Below are positions 1 through 8,595 of a DNA stretch of 23,306 bases, in pieces. The DNA lies in NCBI GenBank assembly GCA_934293835.1, contig CAKQZO010000008.1, positions 1 through 23,306 of the forward strand, read 5' to 3'. The DNA is from an uncultured Lacticaseibacillus sp. (GTDB taxonomy: Bacteria > Bacillota > Bacilli > Lactobacillales > Lactobacillaceae). Under the pieces are notes generated by a model. That model worked only from the letters and a program-made list of their open reading frames with translations, was not told where the DNA came from and did not search any database. A program made the position numbers and the translations under genes. Position 1 is the stretch's first letter. Each line of letters begins with the position of its first letter.

Positions 1-16
1 GGTGATTTCATTTTAC

Positions 17-44
17 AAGGGCTCAGGCTGTGAGTCTTCTTTTT
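17..44 (+). terminator. Possible terminator of a gene left of the window
   Basis: The arms GCTCA and TGAGT surround a five-base loop and can be extended by a G-U pair. A T-rich tract (TTCTTTTT) follows directly. This fits a weak intrinsic terminator for a + strand gene ending before the window. The stem is short, so the call is tentative. Confidence 0.35.
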
Positions 45-130
45 GTCAATTTGTTGCACTTACATTGTAAATCCGTCCTGGCTAATTGAAGAATGATTTT
101 TTTGTAAAATAATTATTTTTAGTAAAAGCA

Positions 131-159
131 TTGACAATGCGATGGCTGGCGATTATCCT
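131..159 (+). promoter_or_regulatory. Predicted sigma-A promoter of the carbohydrate locus
   Basis: A perfect -35 box TTGACA (131-136) is followed after 17 bases by TATCCT (154-159), a 4/6 match to the -10 consensus. The stretch at about 92-130 is very AT-rich with A and T runs, like an UP element. The first gene starts 43 bases downstream. There is no other gene in 1-201. Confidence 0.6.
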
Positions 160-169
160 TAAATCAACA

Positions 170-183
170 AGTAAGCGCTTTAT
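170..183 (+). promoter_or_regulatory. cre-like operator (CcpA or LacI-family)
   Basis: AGTAAGCGCTTTAT contains the core GTAAGCGCTT. It matches about 10 of 14 positions of the catabolite-responsive element TGTAAGCGCTTACA. It lies just downstream of the predicted -10 box, a usual place for repression by blocking. Carbon catabolite control by CcpA fits a sugar locus, but a local LacI-type regulator with the same half-sites is equally possible. No such regulator gene is in the window. Confidence 0.5.
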
Positions 184-201
184 TTATGATGAGGTGAGGC
201 A

Positions 202-594
202 ATGACTCGAGGGCCAGTTCTGCTTCTCATCGCGACGCTAACAGCTGGGATTGCGGGTTGTGGGCGGCAGTCAAGCGGCAGTGAACGGGATTTTACTAAA
301 AAAACACAGGCCGGAATCGTCAGGAAGGCCAAGGTCTATCCGTTACGGGCCTATCAGCAGACTAAGGTGCCAACGCACGCATTCGTCAAGCTAAGTGGGC
401 AGATCGTGAAAACCGACTCGGGTAGCAGGCAAGTGGGGCAAGGCGACCGCTTCATCCTGAAGCGCAAGTCGTTACGGGTCCAGGTCTTGAATCAGGCAAC
501 GGGTAATTGGCGAGTGGGCGAGCACGTGACCGTGTACGGGGAATATTACGGATTCATCAAGAGCTATGTCGTTAAAGTGGGGGAAAAATCATGA
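202..594 (+). CDS. Small predicted lipoprotein, function unknown
   Basis: This is a 130-residue protein with a lipoprotein signal: a short charged start (MTRG), a hydrophobic stretch at residues 5-19 and a lipobox ending IAGC, with Cys20 as the predicted lipidated residue. The mature protein should sit on the outer face of the membrane. Residues about 55-128 alternate hydrophobic and charged residues with glycines and read like a small beta-barrel (OB-fold-like); this is inference only. The ATG has a good ribosome site (GAGGTGAGG). The stop overlaps the next gene's start by 4 bases (ATGA), so translation of the two is probably coupled. I do not recognise the family; an accessory role in glycan capture is only a guess from position. 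Confidence 0.6.
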   Translation: MTRGPVLLLIATLTAGIAGCGRQSSGSERDFTKKTQAGIVRKAKVYPLRAYQQTKVPTHAFVKLSGQIVKTDSGSRQVGQGDRFILKRKSLRVQVLNQATGNWRVGEHVTVYGEYYGFIKSYVVKVGEKS

Positions 595-2384
595 AAATAG
601 CCGCGCTGCAACACAATCCGTGGCAGACGAAAGCAGACTATGAGCAAGGACTCTTGGCCTTACTGAAGCCATTAGAGCCGGAGCTGACGAGAATTGGGGC
701 GACCGGACGCCTACATCTTGGGGATCACGGCACGGTTTATTCGCAAAGTACGCGTGATGTCGAGGCGTTCCTCAGACCACTGTGGGGGCTAGGCGCGTAT
801 ACCAGGACACATCCGGATAATGCGTATTGGCCAATCTATCTTCAAGGCATTCGGCGGGCAACTGATCCAGAAGACGAGGCGTATTGGGGTGATATCACCG
901 ATAACGATCAGCTGATCGTGGAGATGGCGGCCTTGAGTACGACCATCCTGCTCAACCCGCAACAGATTCAGGCCGCATTCGATGAAGCGGCCTTGGCGCG
1001 ATTGGCGCGCTGGCTGCAACAGGTGAACGCCCATACCTTGCCGGACAACAACTGGCATTTCTTCAGAGTGTTAGTCAATCTAGCCTTGCGCAAATTGGGG
1101 CAGGATTACTCGCAACCCCAGATCGATGCGGATCTCGCGCGCATCGACGCGTTTTATGTCGGTGATGGCTGGTACTTTGATGGGCAATTGACGCAGCGCG
1201 ATTATTATGTGAGTTTTGCGCTACATTATTACGGGCTCCTTTATGCGACGTTCATGCGGGCCGATGATCCCGAGCACAGCAGTGAATTTATTGCGCGCGC
1301 CAAGGCGTTTGCCCACCACTATCGCGACTGGTTTGATGCCGATGGTGAGGCTTTGCCGTTCGGGCGCAGCTTATGTTACCGATTTGCGCAAAGTGCCTTT
1401 TTTTCGGCCTTGGTTTTTGCCGACGTTGAGGCCTTGCCTTGGGGCGAGCTCAAGGGATTGCTGGCGCGCAACTTACGGACGTGGTTTGATCACGATATTT
1501 TCAGCAATGATGGATTGTTGACGGTGGGGTATCACTATCCGAATCTGGTTTTTGCCGAAGGGTACAACGGTCCAGGCTCGCCTTATTGGGCGTTGAAGAC
1601 CTTCATCTTGCTGGCTGTGCCCAAGTCGCATCCGTTCTGGCGGGCTACTGAGACGCCTTATCCTGTTGCGGCGCCGTTGACGGTGTCTAACTCTGGGCGG
1701 GCGTTGTATCAGCACTCGGCAGAGGGGCAGCACACGTTGAGTTTTCCGGCCGGCCAGTTTGTCCAGTTTCAGAGCCACGCGCCGGCGAAATACGCCAAGT
1801 TGGTGTACTCCACCAAGTTTGGAACGAGTGTGCCCAAGAGCAACTACTGGTATTACGAAGGCGCATATGATAACTGTCTCGCGTTAGCCGAAGACGATCA
1901 CGATTTTCGCTCGAAGGGTTTAGACGACGCGTTCACACTACAAGAAGACCGGGTGGTGCACGATTGGCATCCATGGGCAGACGTGGCGATTCGCACGACG
2001 GTCGTGCCATTCGAGGGCTGGCACCTGCGCATTCACGAGCTTTCGACGGCCCGGACGCTTGATGCCTATGATGGCGGATTTTCGGCACCGCTGACCGGCG
2101 CTTGGGAACCGACTGCCCAGCAATATCAGAGTCGGGTGGGCGTGGTTGGGGCGCACAATGTCGCCGGTTTCACAGATGGCGGCCTCGTCCGACCGGAACC
2201 GAACACGAACCTATTTTTCCCATTGACCGTGTTGCCTTATGTGCACGCCCGCTTGGCCCCAGGCAAGCACGTCTTAGTGTCTGCGATGATCGGCGCGGTG
2301 GGGCAGGTGCCGGAACTACCAGCGATTCACGTAGGGCAAGACGATGTGACTGTCGCAGGCAAGGTCATCATGTTAAGGGGGTGA
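591..2384 (+). CDS. DUF2264 family protein, probable intracellular carbohydrate-active enzyme
   Basis: This 597-residue protein has the start typical of DUF2264: NP at residues 9-10, a leucine-rich helix to about residue 31, a glycine-rich stretch with HLGDHG near 42-47 and RPLWGLG near 62-68. The N-terminal two thirds is rich in W, Y and H with a helical repeat character, as in alpha/alpha toroid enzymes; the last third looks more beta-rich. No signal peptide is seen, so it should be cytoplasmic. My recollection, not checked, is that some members of this family are classed as GH154 beta-glucuronidases. That would suit a locus that also encodes a GH88 glucuronyl hydrolase. It is translationally coupled to the lipoprotein before it. 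The substrate is not determinable from sequence. Confidence 0.75.
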   Translation: MKIAALQHNPWQTKADYEQGLLALLKPLEPELTRIGATGRLHLGDHGTVYSQSTRDVEAFLRPLWGLGAYTRTHPDNAYWPIYLQGIRRATDPEDEAYWGDITDNDQLIVEMAALSTTILLNPQQIQAAFDEAALARLARWLQQVNAHTLPDNNWHFFRVLVNLALRKLGQDYSQPQIDADLARIDAFYVGDGWYFDGQLTQRDYYVSFALHYYGLLYATFMRADDPEHSSEFIARAKAFAHHYRDWFDADGEALPFGRSLCYRFAQSAFFSALVFADVEALPWGELKGLLARNLRTWFDHDIFSNDGLLTVGYHYPNLVFAEGYNGPGSPYWALKTFILLAVPKSHPFWRATETPYPVAAPLTVSNSGRALYQHSAEGQHTLSFPAGQFVQFQSHAPAKYAKLVYSTKFGTSVPKSNYWYYEGAYDNCLALAEDDHDFRSKGLDDAFTLQEDRVVHDWHPWADVAIRTTVVPFEGWHLRIHELSTARTLDAYDGGFSAPLTGAWEPTAQQYQSRVGVVGAHNVAGFTDGGLVRPEPNTNLFFPLTVLPYVHARLAPGKHVLVSAMIGAVGQVPELPAIHVGQDDVTVAGKVIMLRG

Positions 2385-2484
2385 AGACGTGGTATCAGGA
2401 TCAGTCGGTCCACCCGTGAATTAAATGGGGGAACATTAGGCGCAGCATCGGCAAATAATTCTGAAGTGATGGAGGAAAGAGATA

Positions 2485-3759
2485 ATGAAAACCTGGCATA
2501 AAGTGGCTTCGTTATTGGCAATTTCCGCCGCTGCATTGGCACTGGCGGCCTGCGGTAATAGCAAGAAAAGCTCAGATTCTGGCTCTAAGGGTGGAAAGAC
2601 GGTCTTGAAGGTCACCACCTGGAACTATGACACGACCCCAGAGTTCGAGGCGTTGTTCAAAGCTTTCGAGAAAGAACATCCGAACGTCGATGTCCAACAG
2701 GTGGATATTCCGTCGGATGATTATGACACCAAAGTAACGACGATGATGTCCTCAGGCGATACCACCGATATTTTGACCATGAAGAACTTGTTGTCTTACT
2801 CTAATTATGCGCTGCGCGATCAGCTGGTCGACTTGTCGAGCCATGTCAAGAAGGCGGATACTAAGCCTGCGGCCGACGCGTATTCGATGTACAAGATCAA
2901 GGGCAAGACCTATGCACAACCATACCGGAATGACTTCTGGGTCCTGTATTACAACAAGAAGTTATTCAAGGAAAAGAACATCCCAGATCCGAATACTTGG
3001 ACATGGGATCAATATGTGAAGTATGCCAAGGAGCTGACCGACAGCTCCAAGGGCCAATATGGCACGTACCAACACATCTGGCGTTCCACGGTGCAAGCGA
3101 TCGCGGCCGCCCAAAACGGCAAGAACCTGTTGAAGCCGTCGTATGCGTTTGAGAAGCCATATTATGAAAACGCTTTAGAGTTACAAAAGGCTAAGGCCCA
3201 GATGGATTATGGTACAGCCAAGTCGACGAAGGTCACCTACCAGTCGCAATTCGAAGACCAAAAAGCCGCGATGATGTACATGGGAACTTGGTACATGGGT
3301 GGCTTGCTGGCCAACATCAACGCAGGCAAGACCAATGTTGACTGGGGAATCGCGCCGATTCCGCAAAAAACTGGGGCTAAGCAGGTCACGACCTTTGGTT
3401 CACCGACCGCGTTTGCCATCAACAAGAAGGCTAAGCATCAAAAACTCGCGCAAGAATTCCTCGACTTCGCTTCTGGCAAGAAGGGGGCCGAGGTCGTTGC
3501 AAAGATCGGGATCGTGCCGGCATACCGGACCGATGCTATCAACAAGACCTATTTTGCGGTGAAGGGGATGCCGACCGACAGTCTGTCCAAGAAGGCGTTT
3601 GAACCAGACAAGATCGCGGTTGAGTTCCCGGTTGCCAAAGATGGCCCAGCAATCGATAAGATCCTGCAAGAAGAACATGATCTGATCATGACTGGCGATG
3701 AAACGCCGGCACAAGCCATTAAGAATATGGAATCTCGGGTCAAGGCGGAAGAACAATAA
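2485..3759 (+). CDS. Sugar ABC transporter substrate-binding lipoprotein (family 1)
   Basis: This 424-residue extracellular binding protein has a clear lipoprotein signal peptide: KTWHK start, hydrophobic core and lipobox LAAC with Cys23. A Ser/Lys/Gly-rich linker follows. The mature part carries features of family 1 solute-binding proteins: the opening strand VLKVTTWN, the segment EALFKAFEKEHPNVDVQ, the stretch PYRNDFWVLYYNKKLFKE and a late TAFAINKKAKHQKLAQEFLDF helix. A strong site (GGAGGAAAG) precedes the ATG. It lies 100 bases after the DUF2264 gene and 134 before the permeases. The neighbouring enzymes suggest an oligosaccharide with uronic acid, but the ligand is not visible in the sequence. 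Confidence 0.9.
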   Translation: MKTWHKVASLLAISAAALALAACGNSKKSSDSGSKGGKTVLKVTTWNYDTTPEFEALFKAFEKEHPNVDVQQVDIPSDDYDTKVTTMMSSGDTTDILTMKNLLSYSNYALRDQLVDLSSHVKKADTKPAADAYSMYKIKGKTYAQPYRNDFWVLYYNKKLFKEKNIPDPNTWTWDQYVKYAKELTDSSKGQYGTYQHIWRSTVQAIAAAQNGKNLLKPSYAFEKPYYENALELQKAKAQMDYGTAKSTKVTYQSQFEDQKAAMMYMGTWYMGGLLANINAGKTNVDWGIAPIPQKTGAKQVTTFGSPTAFAINKKAKHQKLAQEFLDFASGKKGAEVVAKIGIVPAYRTDAINKTYFAVKGMPTDSLSKKAFEPDKIAVEFPVAKDGPAIDKILQEEHDLIMTGDETPAQAIKNMESRVKAEEQ

Positions 3760-3784
3760 TCTCAGGGGCTGTGAGCCTCACCAT

Positions 3785-3868
3785 ACGCAAAAGTTTGCGT
3801 CTATATGGGGCTGAGCGCGACTCGCGTTCGGCCCTATGCCAGACGCAACCTTGATTCGTCGAGCGTCT
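3785..3868 (+). other. Intercistronic stem-loops between binding protein and permease genes
   Basis: Three dyads are packed into the 134-base gap. Positions 3785-3800 hold ACGCAAA and TTTGCGT around two bases. Positions 3804-3838 can form a 15-pair stem around the loop GACTC; every departure from perfect complementarity is a G-U pair. AGACGC (3841-3846) and GCGTCT (3863-3868) can form a third stem. No T-run follows, so these are not ordinary terminators. Such hairpins between a binding protein gene and its permeases are known in other sugar operons, where they stabilise the upstream mRNA and lower permease expression. That role is inferred here. Confidence 0.6.
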
Positions 3869-3893
3869 AGGTTTGAACAGAGAGGAGGAAGGA

Positions 3894-4832
3894 ATGTGGG
3901 CGAATGCTCACTTTCTGCCTAATATGCAAGCAACATCCCCAGATAAGCATGTCTCCCAACAGAAGCATAAGCTCCAGCGGCGGCACACGCTGACGGCGTA
4001 TTCCTTTATTGCGCCGAACTTCATTGGGTTCTTCATCTTTACGTTGATTCCAGTCATTTTTTCCTTTATTTTGGCGTTCATGTCTTGGGACTCGTTTTCA
4101 ACCCCGAAGTTTGTCGGGTTTGATAATTTCGTCAAGATGGTGCACGACACGACCTTTTGGATCTCCTTCAAGAACACCTTCTTGTATACGTTGGGCGTCG
4201 TGCCAGCGACGCTGGTTTGTTCATTGGGATTGGCGATTTTGCTGAACAAGAAACTCGCCGGGGTGAAATTTTTCCGGACGGCCTTCTTCTTTCCTTACGT
4301 GACCTCACTGGTGGCGATCGCCGTGGTTTGGAACATGCTGTTTCACCCGACCATGGGCCCGATCAACCAGTTTCTGCGGCATTTCATTACCAATCCCCCT
4401 GGTTGGGCGACGAGCTCACAATGGGCGTTAACGGCCATCATTATCGTGTCGATCTGGCGGTTCATGGGGTATTACATGATTCTTTATCTGGCGGGGCTGC
4501 AGGCGGTGCCGAAGGAATTGTATGAAGCCGCTGAAGTCGATGGCGCAGGCAAATGGAAGCAGTTTTTGAACGTGACTTTACCGTCTTTGCGCCCGACCAC
4601 CTTCTTCGTCACAATCATGTTGATGATCAACTGTTTCAAGATCTTTGATCTGGTTCAGGTCATGACCGACGGGGGACCAGGACGCGCGACCAACGTGTTG
4701 GTTTACGAGATCTACTCAGAAGCGTTCGTGAAGTTCAACTTCGGTTACGCGAGTGCCATTGCGCTGGTCTTGTTCGTCATCGTCTTGGGCATCACCGTTC
4801 TACAATTCACCTGGGAACGTAAGCGCGGGTAG
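3894..4832 (+). CDS. Sugar ABC transporter permease (MalF/UgpA type)
   Basis: This is a 312-residue inner-membrane permease. After a polar N-terminal tail the first membrane helix begins near the YSFIAPNFIGFFIFTLIP stretch, and about six helices follow. The cytoplasmic EAA loop that docks on the ATPase is present from residue 211 (EAAEVDGAGKW, then LPSLRPT). I chose the ATG at 3894 because AGGAGG lies five bases upstream; an in-frame TTG at 3873 has no such site. It pairs with the next gene to form the channel. No ATPase gene is present, so a shared MsmK/MsmX-type ATPase encoded elsewhere probably drives transport, as is common in Firmicutes. Confidence 0.9.
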   Translation: MWANAHFLPNMQATSPDKHVSQQKHKLQRRHTLTAYSFIAPNFIGFFIFTLIPVIFSFILAFMSWDSFSTPKFVGFDNFVKMVHDTTFWISFKNTFLYTLGVVPATLVCSLGLAILLNKKLAGVKFFRTAFFFPYVTSLVAIAVVWNMLFHPTMGPINQFLRHFITNPPGWATSSQWALTAIIIVSIWRFMGYYMILYLAGLQAVPKELYEAAEVDGAGKWKQFLNVTLPSLRPTTFFVTIMLMINCFKIFDLVQVMTDGGPGRATNVLVYEIYSEAFVKFNFGYASAIALVLFVIVLGITVLQFTWERKRG

Positions 4833-4849
4833 CGGAAGGAGAAGATACT

Positions 4850-5725
4850 ATGGATGCAACCAACGAAATCAAAGCCGCAGCGGCCCGCAAGAAACACCGC
4901 CAAGAGTTGTCGCTCATCGGCAAGATCGCCTTATACGCCTTGTTGATCATCTTAGCGTTCATTACCCTCATTCCGTTCTTGTGGATGCTGAGTGCCTCGT
5001 TCAAGTCGAACAACGCGGTATTTACGGTACCAATCAGATGGATCCCCAAGGAATGGCACCCAGAGAACTATTCGATCATCTGGAGTCAGATCCCGCTGGC
5101 GACGTTTTTCAAAAACACCATCATCTTGAGTGTCGTGATCACCTTCATTCAGTTGATGACCTCAAGTTTTGCCGCGTATGGCTTCTCGAAGATGCATTTT
5201 CGCGGGCGAGACACCTTGTTTCTGATGTATATTGGCACGATCGCCGTGCCGTGGCAATCCTATATGATTCCCCAATTCATCATGATGCGGAAGCTACACC
5301 TGACGGATACCTTGATGTCGCTGATCTTGTTACAGGCGTTCAACGCGTTCGGCGTGTTCTTGATGAAGCAGTATTATGAGAGCATTCCCGACTCGTTGTC
5401 AGAAAGTGCGCGGATCGATGGCCTGAGCGAATGGGGGATCTATCGGCGCATCATCTTGCCGCTGACCAAGCCGGCGCTGGTGTCGTTGACGATCATCACC
5501 TTCGTCAACACCTGGAACGACTACATGGGGCCGTTCATTTACCTGTCGTCGACCGAAAACAAGACCCTACAACTGGGGTTGAAGATGTTTGTCGGCTTGT
5601 ACGATACGCAATATGCCTATATCATGGCAGCGTCTGTGTTGTCGATCTTGCCGGTCGCGGCGGTGTTCTTGCTGTTGCAGAAGTACTTCGTGCAAGGGAT
5701 TGCCACCAGTGGGATGAAGAACTAA
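4850..5725 (+). CDS. Sugar ABC transporter permease (MalG/UgpE type)
   Basis: This 291-residue second permease has a positively charged N-terminus, a first membrane helix near residues 25-45, and the usual MalG-type features: a WIPKEWHPENY segment, the NTI membrane entry and an EAA-type loop from residue 185 (ESARIDGLSEW, then LPLTKPAL). It ends with a helix and the short tail typical of the family (VQGIATSGMKN). The ATG is preceded by GGAAGGAG and lies 17 bases after the first permease, so the two are surely cotranscribed. It would form the heterodimeric membrane channel with the preceding permease and take its ligand from the binding lipoprotein. Confidence 0.9.
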   Translation: MDATNEIKAAAARKKHRQELSLIGKIALYALLIILAFITLIPFLWMLSASFKSNNAVFTVPIRWIPKEWHPENYSIIWSQIPLATFFKNTIILSVVITFIQLMTSSFAAYGFSKMHFRGRDTLFLMYIGTIAVPWQSYMIPQFIMMRKLHLTDTLMSLILLQAFNAFGVFLMKQYYESIPDSLSESARIDGLSEWGIYRRIILPLTKPALVSLTIITFVNTWNDYMGPFIYLSSTENKTLQLGLKMFVGLYDTQYAYIMAASVLSILPVAAVFLLLQKYFVQGIATSGMKN

Positions 5726-5749
5726 GCCGATTTGAATGGAGAGCTCGCG

Positions 5750-6442
5750 ATGAAAAAGCACGATTTTATGAATAACCCGTTCATGAAGGTGATGAACTGG
5801 GCCTATATCGGCCTGACGGTGAGCGTCTTGTTCGCCTTGACGAACCTGCCGTTGGTGTTTTGTGCGCTGTTTCTCGCGGTCGACAGCCGGAATCTCCCGT
5901 TTTTCTTGATCGCGTTGTTGCCGTTCGGAAGCGCGTGCATGGCTGGGCTAGGGGTCGCCGATGAGTTCATCACCCATAAGGCGGTCGCGCCTGCCAAGGC
6001 CTACGCGCAACACTTGATCCAGGCGTTCAAGCGCGGGTTGCTGTACTGGGTGCCGACGCTTCTGGTGGTGATCATCCTCGCGACAGATATCGGCTGGTTT
6101 GCGGCCAATCCGGCGCTCGGGCGGTTCTTGCTGCCGCTGCTAGTCATTTTGTTGGCGGTGGTATTGGGATTGAGTGTGAATCTGATGTACTTGCAGGTGC
6201 GCAATCCCGAAGTCGGACCCAAAGCAGTTTTTAAGTTGGCCGTGTATTATCTGGCCAAGCGCTGGTATATTGCGCTACTCAACGCGGTATTGTTGGCGAG
6301 CGTGCCAGTGTTGATGATCATCAAGCCGCAATTCGGGATGGTGGTAACCCCGAGCGTCTTGCTGTTGCTGATTTATTTGAACTGTGAGTTTTTAGGCAAG
6401 CTGCAACTGTGGCAGCGGCAAGATAAGGCGCGGCGCGAATGA
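5750..6442 (+). CDS. YesL/DUF624 family membrane protein
   Basis: This 230-residue membrane protein has about five to six hydrophobic helices and a short charged C-terminus (QRQDKARRE). It resembles the DUF624 family (YesL), typified by the early NWAYIGLTVSVLFALTNLP helix and the LYLQVRNPE-like segment after the central helices. Family members sit beside sugar ABC importers and uronic-acid hydrolases in Firmicutes; their molecular role is not established. I place the start at ATG 5750, which has GGAGAG six bases upstream, rather than the in-frame TTG at 5732. It sits between the permeases and the GH88 gene in the same operon, so a role in oligosaccharide uptake is likely. Confidence 0.8.
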   Translation: MKKHDFMNNPFMKVMNWAYIGLTVSVLFALTNLPLVFCALFLAVDSRNLPFFLIALLPFGSACMAGLGVADEFITHKAVAPAKAYAQHLIQAFKRGLLYWVPTLLVVIILATDIGWFAANPALGRFLLPLLVILLAVVLGLSVNLMYLQVRNPEVGPKAVFKLAVYYLAKRWYIALLNAVLLASVPVLMIIKPQFGMVVTPSVLLLLIYLNCEFLGKLQLWQRQDKARRE

Positions 6443-6484
6443 GCGACGCAAGGGCTTCTATGGTGAGTGATGAGGAGGACAATT

Positions 6485-7609
6485 ATGAGCGACACCCGGG
6501 AATTCGCAGCGGCGACGCTGAAGCGCGTCGACGAGAAGATGGCCGCGGCCATAAGGCGTAATCCAGACGTCATTCCGTACACGACGGATGACCAGCATCG
6601 CTATATCGATATGGTCAAGGCCGATCCGTATTGGTGGACGAATGGCTTTTGGGGCGGCTTGTTGTGGCAGATGCACGCCTTGACTGGTGATGCAGCGTAT
6701 AAGCAAGCCGCGATCAAGGTCGAGCAACACCTCGACCAAAACCTGTTCACGGTCGATAAGCTGGACCACGACAATGGGTTTAAATGGCTGTTGACGGCCG
6801 TGGCGCATTACCGGCACGATGGTAGTGCAGAAGCGAAGAATCGCGCGCTGTTGGCTGCAGGGAATATGGCGGGACGTTTCAATCTCAATGGCCGCTACAT
6901 TCGGGCGTGGAACGATGAGGATGGTCGCAACCGGGCCAACCTCGCGATCATTGACTGTTTGATGAACCTGCCGCTATTGTATTGGGCGAGTGCAGAAGAG
7001 CACGATCCGCGCTTCAAGCAGATTGCGGTTGCCCATGCCGAGATGGCGCAAGCATACATGGTGCGGGCAGATGGTTCGGTCAAGCATATCGTGATGTTTG
7101 ATCCCGAAACCGGCGATTATCAGGGCTCGCAAGGCGGACAAGGGTATGCACACGGCTCTTCTTGGACGCGCGGCCAGGCGTGGGGGATCTACGGCTTTGC
7201 CTTGAGCTATCACTATACGCAAGATGACCAGTTTTTGGCGACCGCCCAGCGCATCGCCAATTACTTCATCGCCAACATTCCCGCAGACGGCCACATTCCG
7301 ATCGATTTCAGAATGCCAGCGCCGTTCATCGAAGACGCGTCCGCCGCGGCGATCGCGGCTAGCGGGCTGTTGACCCTGGCCGAATGGGTTGCTGAAGCCG
7401 ATGCCGCGCTTTACCGCCGCGCCGCGGTGCGCCTGTTACGCGTGCTGGTTGACTCGGGTGTCGATTGGGATAACGGCCATGACGAGCTGTTGGAACACTG
7501 CTCGGCCCAGTATAACGAGGCGACACACGAGTATCCGATCATTTACGGTGATTATTTCTTCATCGAGGCCCTCATGAAGCTGACGGGGCAAGTCTTACCC
7601 TTGTGGTAA
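6485..7609 (+). CDS. Unsaturated glucuronyl hydrolase, glycoside hydrolase family 88
   Basis: This 374-residue cytoplasmic alpha/alpha-toroid enzyme hydrolyses the terminal 4,5-unsaturated uronic acid of disaccharides made by polysaccharide lyases. Family signatures are WTNGFWGGLLW near residues 51-61, HDNGF with Asp96, IIDCLMNLPLLYWAS with Asp157, RGQAWGIYGFA and EDASAAAIAASGLL. Asp96 and Asp157 are 61 residues apart, the same spacing as the two catalytic aspartates (88 and 149) of the Bacillus sp. GL1 enzyme. ATG 6485 is chosen because AGGAGG lies seven bases upstream; upstream in-frame GTG/ATG codons at 6467-6470 have no good site. No lyase gene is nearby, so the substrate probably comes from host or plant glycans cut by other enzymes. 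Confidence 0.92.
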   Translation: MSDTREFAAATLKRVDEKMAAAIRRNPDVIPYTTDDQHRYIDMVKADPYWWTNGFWGGLLWQMHALTGDAAYKQAAIKVEQHLDQNLFTVDKLDHDNGFKWLLTAVAHYRHDGSAEAKNRALLAAGNMAGRFNLNGRYIRAWNDEDGRNRANLAIIDCLMNLPLLYWASAEEHDPRFKQIAVAHAEMAQAYMVRADGSVKHIVMFDPETGDYQGSQGGQGYAHGSSWTRGQAWGIYGFALSYHYTQDDQFLATAQRIANYFIANIPADGHIPIDFRMPAPFIEDASAAAIAASGLLTLAEWVAEADAALYRRAAVRLLRVLVDSGVDWDNGHDELLEHCSAQYNEATHEYPIIYGDYFFIEALMKLTGQVLPLW

Positions 7610-7627
7610 TCCCTGCCACGCAAAAAA

Positions 7628-7665
7628 AAACGCCGAGCGCGCTCATCTGAGCACGTTCGGCGTTT
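7628..7665. terminator. Bidirectional intrinsic terminator between GH88 gene and larE
   Basis: The 17-base arms (7628-7644 and 7649-7665) enclose the loop ATCT and pair almost throughout, with one G-U pair and one mismatch. A T-run follows on the + strand, and a run of A at 7622-7630 provides a longer U-tract on the - strand. It lies between two convergent genes and can end both the carbohydrate and lar transcripts. Confidence 0.9.
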
Positions 7666-7676
7666 TGAATATCAGC

Positions 7677-8507
7677 TTAAGCCATCAAGGAAGCCTTGGT
7701 TGCTTCGTCAAGCTGTTCGTTCATACGGCCAGACTTGAAGCCGGCCATGTCAACGGTGACGAATTCGTAGCCGAGGCTTTGGAGTTCGGCGTTGATCTTC
7801 GCGGAGTTAGCCACGAAGTCGATCAGCATGTCAGCGGGTACTTCGACGCGGGCGATTTCGCCATGGTCGCGTACACGCACGATGGCAAAGCCCATGTTGC
7901 GCAGGAATTTTTCAGCAGCCATCACGCGGTTGATCGATGCAACGGTCAACTTGGTGTTGTATTCGAAGCGAGAAGAGATGGAGCAAGAGGCGACCTTGTT
8001 CCAGTTCTTCAAGCCGAGGTTCTTAGCAGCTTCGCGAACGTCGTCTTTGTAGAAGTCGGCCATCTGTAAAACAGATTCGGCACCGGCTTCGTTGCGGGCA
8101 ACTAAGCCTGGGCGGAAGTCTGCGTTGTCATCCATGATCATGCCGTCTAAGACGTGCTTGATGCCTTTTTCAGCGGCAATTTCGTTCATGCGGCTGTAGA
8201 ACATCTTCTTGGAGTAGTACCAGGTTTCTGGGGTGTTGTTGGCGATGTGTTCGTCTGCCAAGTAGTCCAGTTCGGTGCCCATCACGTTGGCGCCGAGTTC
8301 TTTGGCCAAAGCCATGGCCTTGTCGAATTCTTCGTCGGTGAATAAAGCCGAGTTAGCAACGACAGCCAAGACGTTGTCCTTGCCCAGAACGTCTAAAGCG
8401 GATTTGAGGACGAGGGTGGAGTCGATCCCACCGGAGAAGGCCACGAGGACCTTGTCCATGTTTTTCAACGTGTCATTTAAAACAACTTGCTTATCAGAAA
8501 GTGTCAT
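7677..8507 (-). CDS. larE: LarE, ATP-dependent sacrificial sulfur transferase for the NPN cofactor
   Basis: This 276-residue PP-loop enzyme adenylates the carboxylate groups of the LarB product and converts them to thiocarboxylates, giving up its own cysteine sulfur. The ATP-binding PP-loop SGGIDS is at residues 25-30. Cys175, in the segment KVASCSISSRF, aligns with the sulfur donor Cys176 of the L. plantarum enzyme (alignment from memory). No three-cysteine cluster of the iron-sulfur LarE type is apparent, so the single-cysteine mechanism is expected. The ATG has AAGGAG ten bases upstream, a rather long spacing. It is the last gene of the lar operon and ends at the shared terminator. Confidence 0.95.
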   Translation of the reverse strand: MTLSDKQVVLNDTLKNMDKVLVAFSGGIDSTLVLKSALDVLGKDNVLAVVANSALFTDEEFDKAMALAKELGANVMGTELDYLADEHIANNTPETWYYSKKMFYSRMNEIAAEKGIKHVLDGMIMDDNADFRPGLVARNEAGAESVLQMADFYKDDVREAAKNLGLKNWNKVASCSISSRFEYNTKLTVASINRVMAAEKFLRNMGFAIVRVRDHGEIARVEVPADMLIDFVANSAKINAELQSLGYEFVTVDMAGFKSGRMNEQLDEATKASLMA

Positions 8508-8595
8508 GATGAATGATCTCCTTAATTGATTGAAAGTTAAATTATTGTCGGTTTGGCCCCGTCCACGGGTGGTACGAATGAGGCATAAACCGTCG

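Noticed and set aside
7677..8507. LarE missing its sulfur-donor cysteine, because residue 176 is Ser
   Set aside because: Residue numbering is offset by one; Cys175 in VASCSISSRF occupies the position of L. plantarum Cys176.
8154..8529. Long + strand frames opposite larE, larC and larA
   Set aside because: They are antisense shadows in GC-rich coding sequence, with no ribosome sites or recognisable domains.
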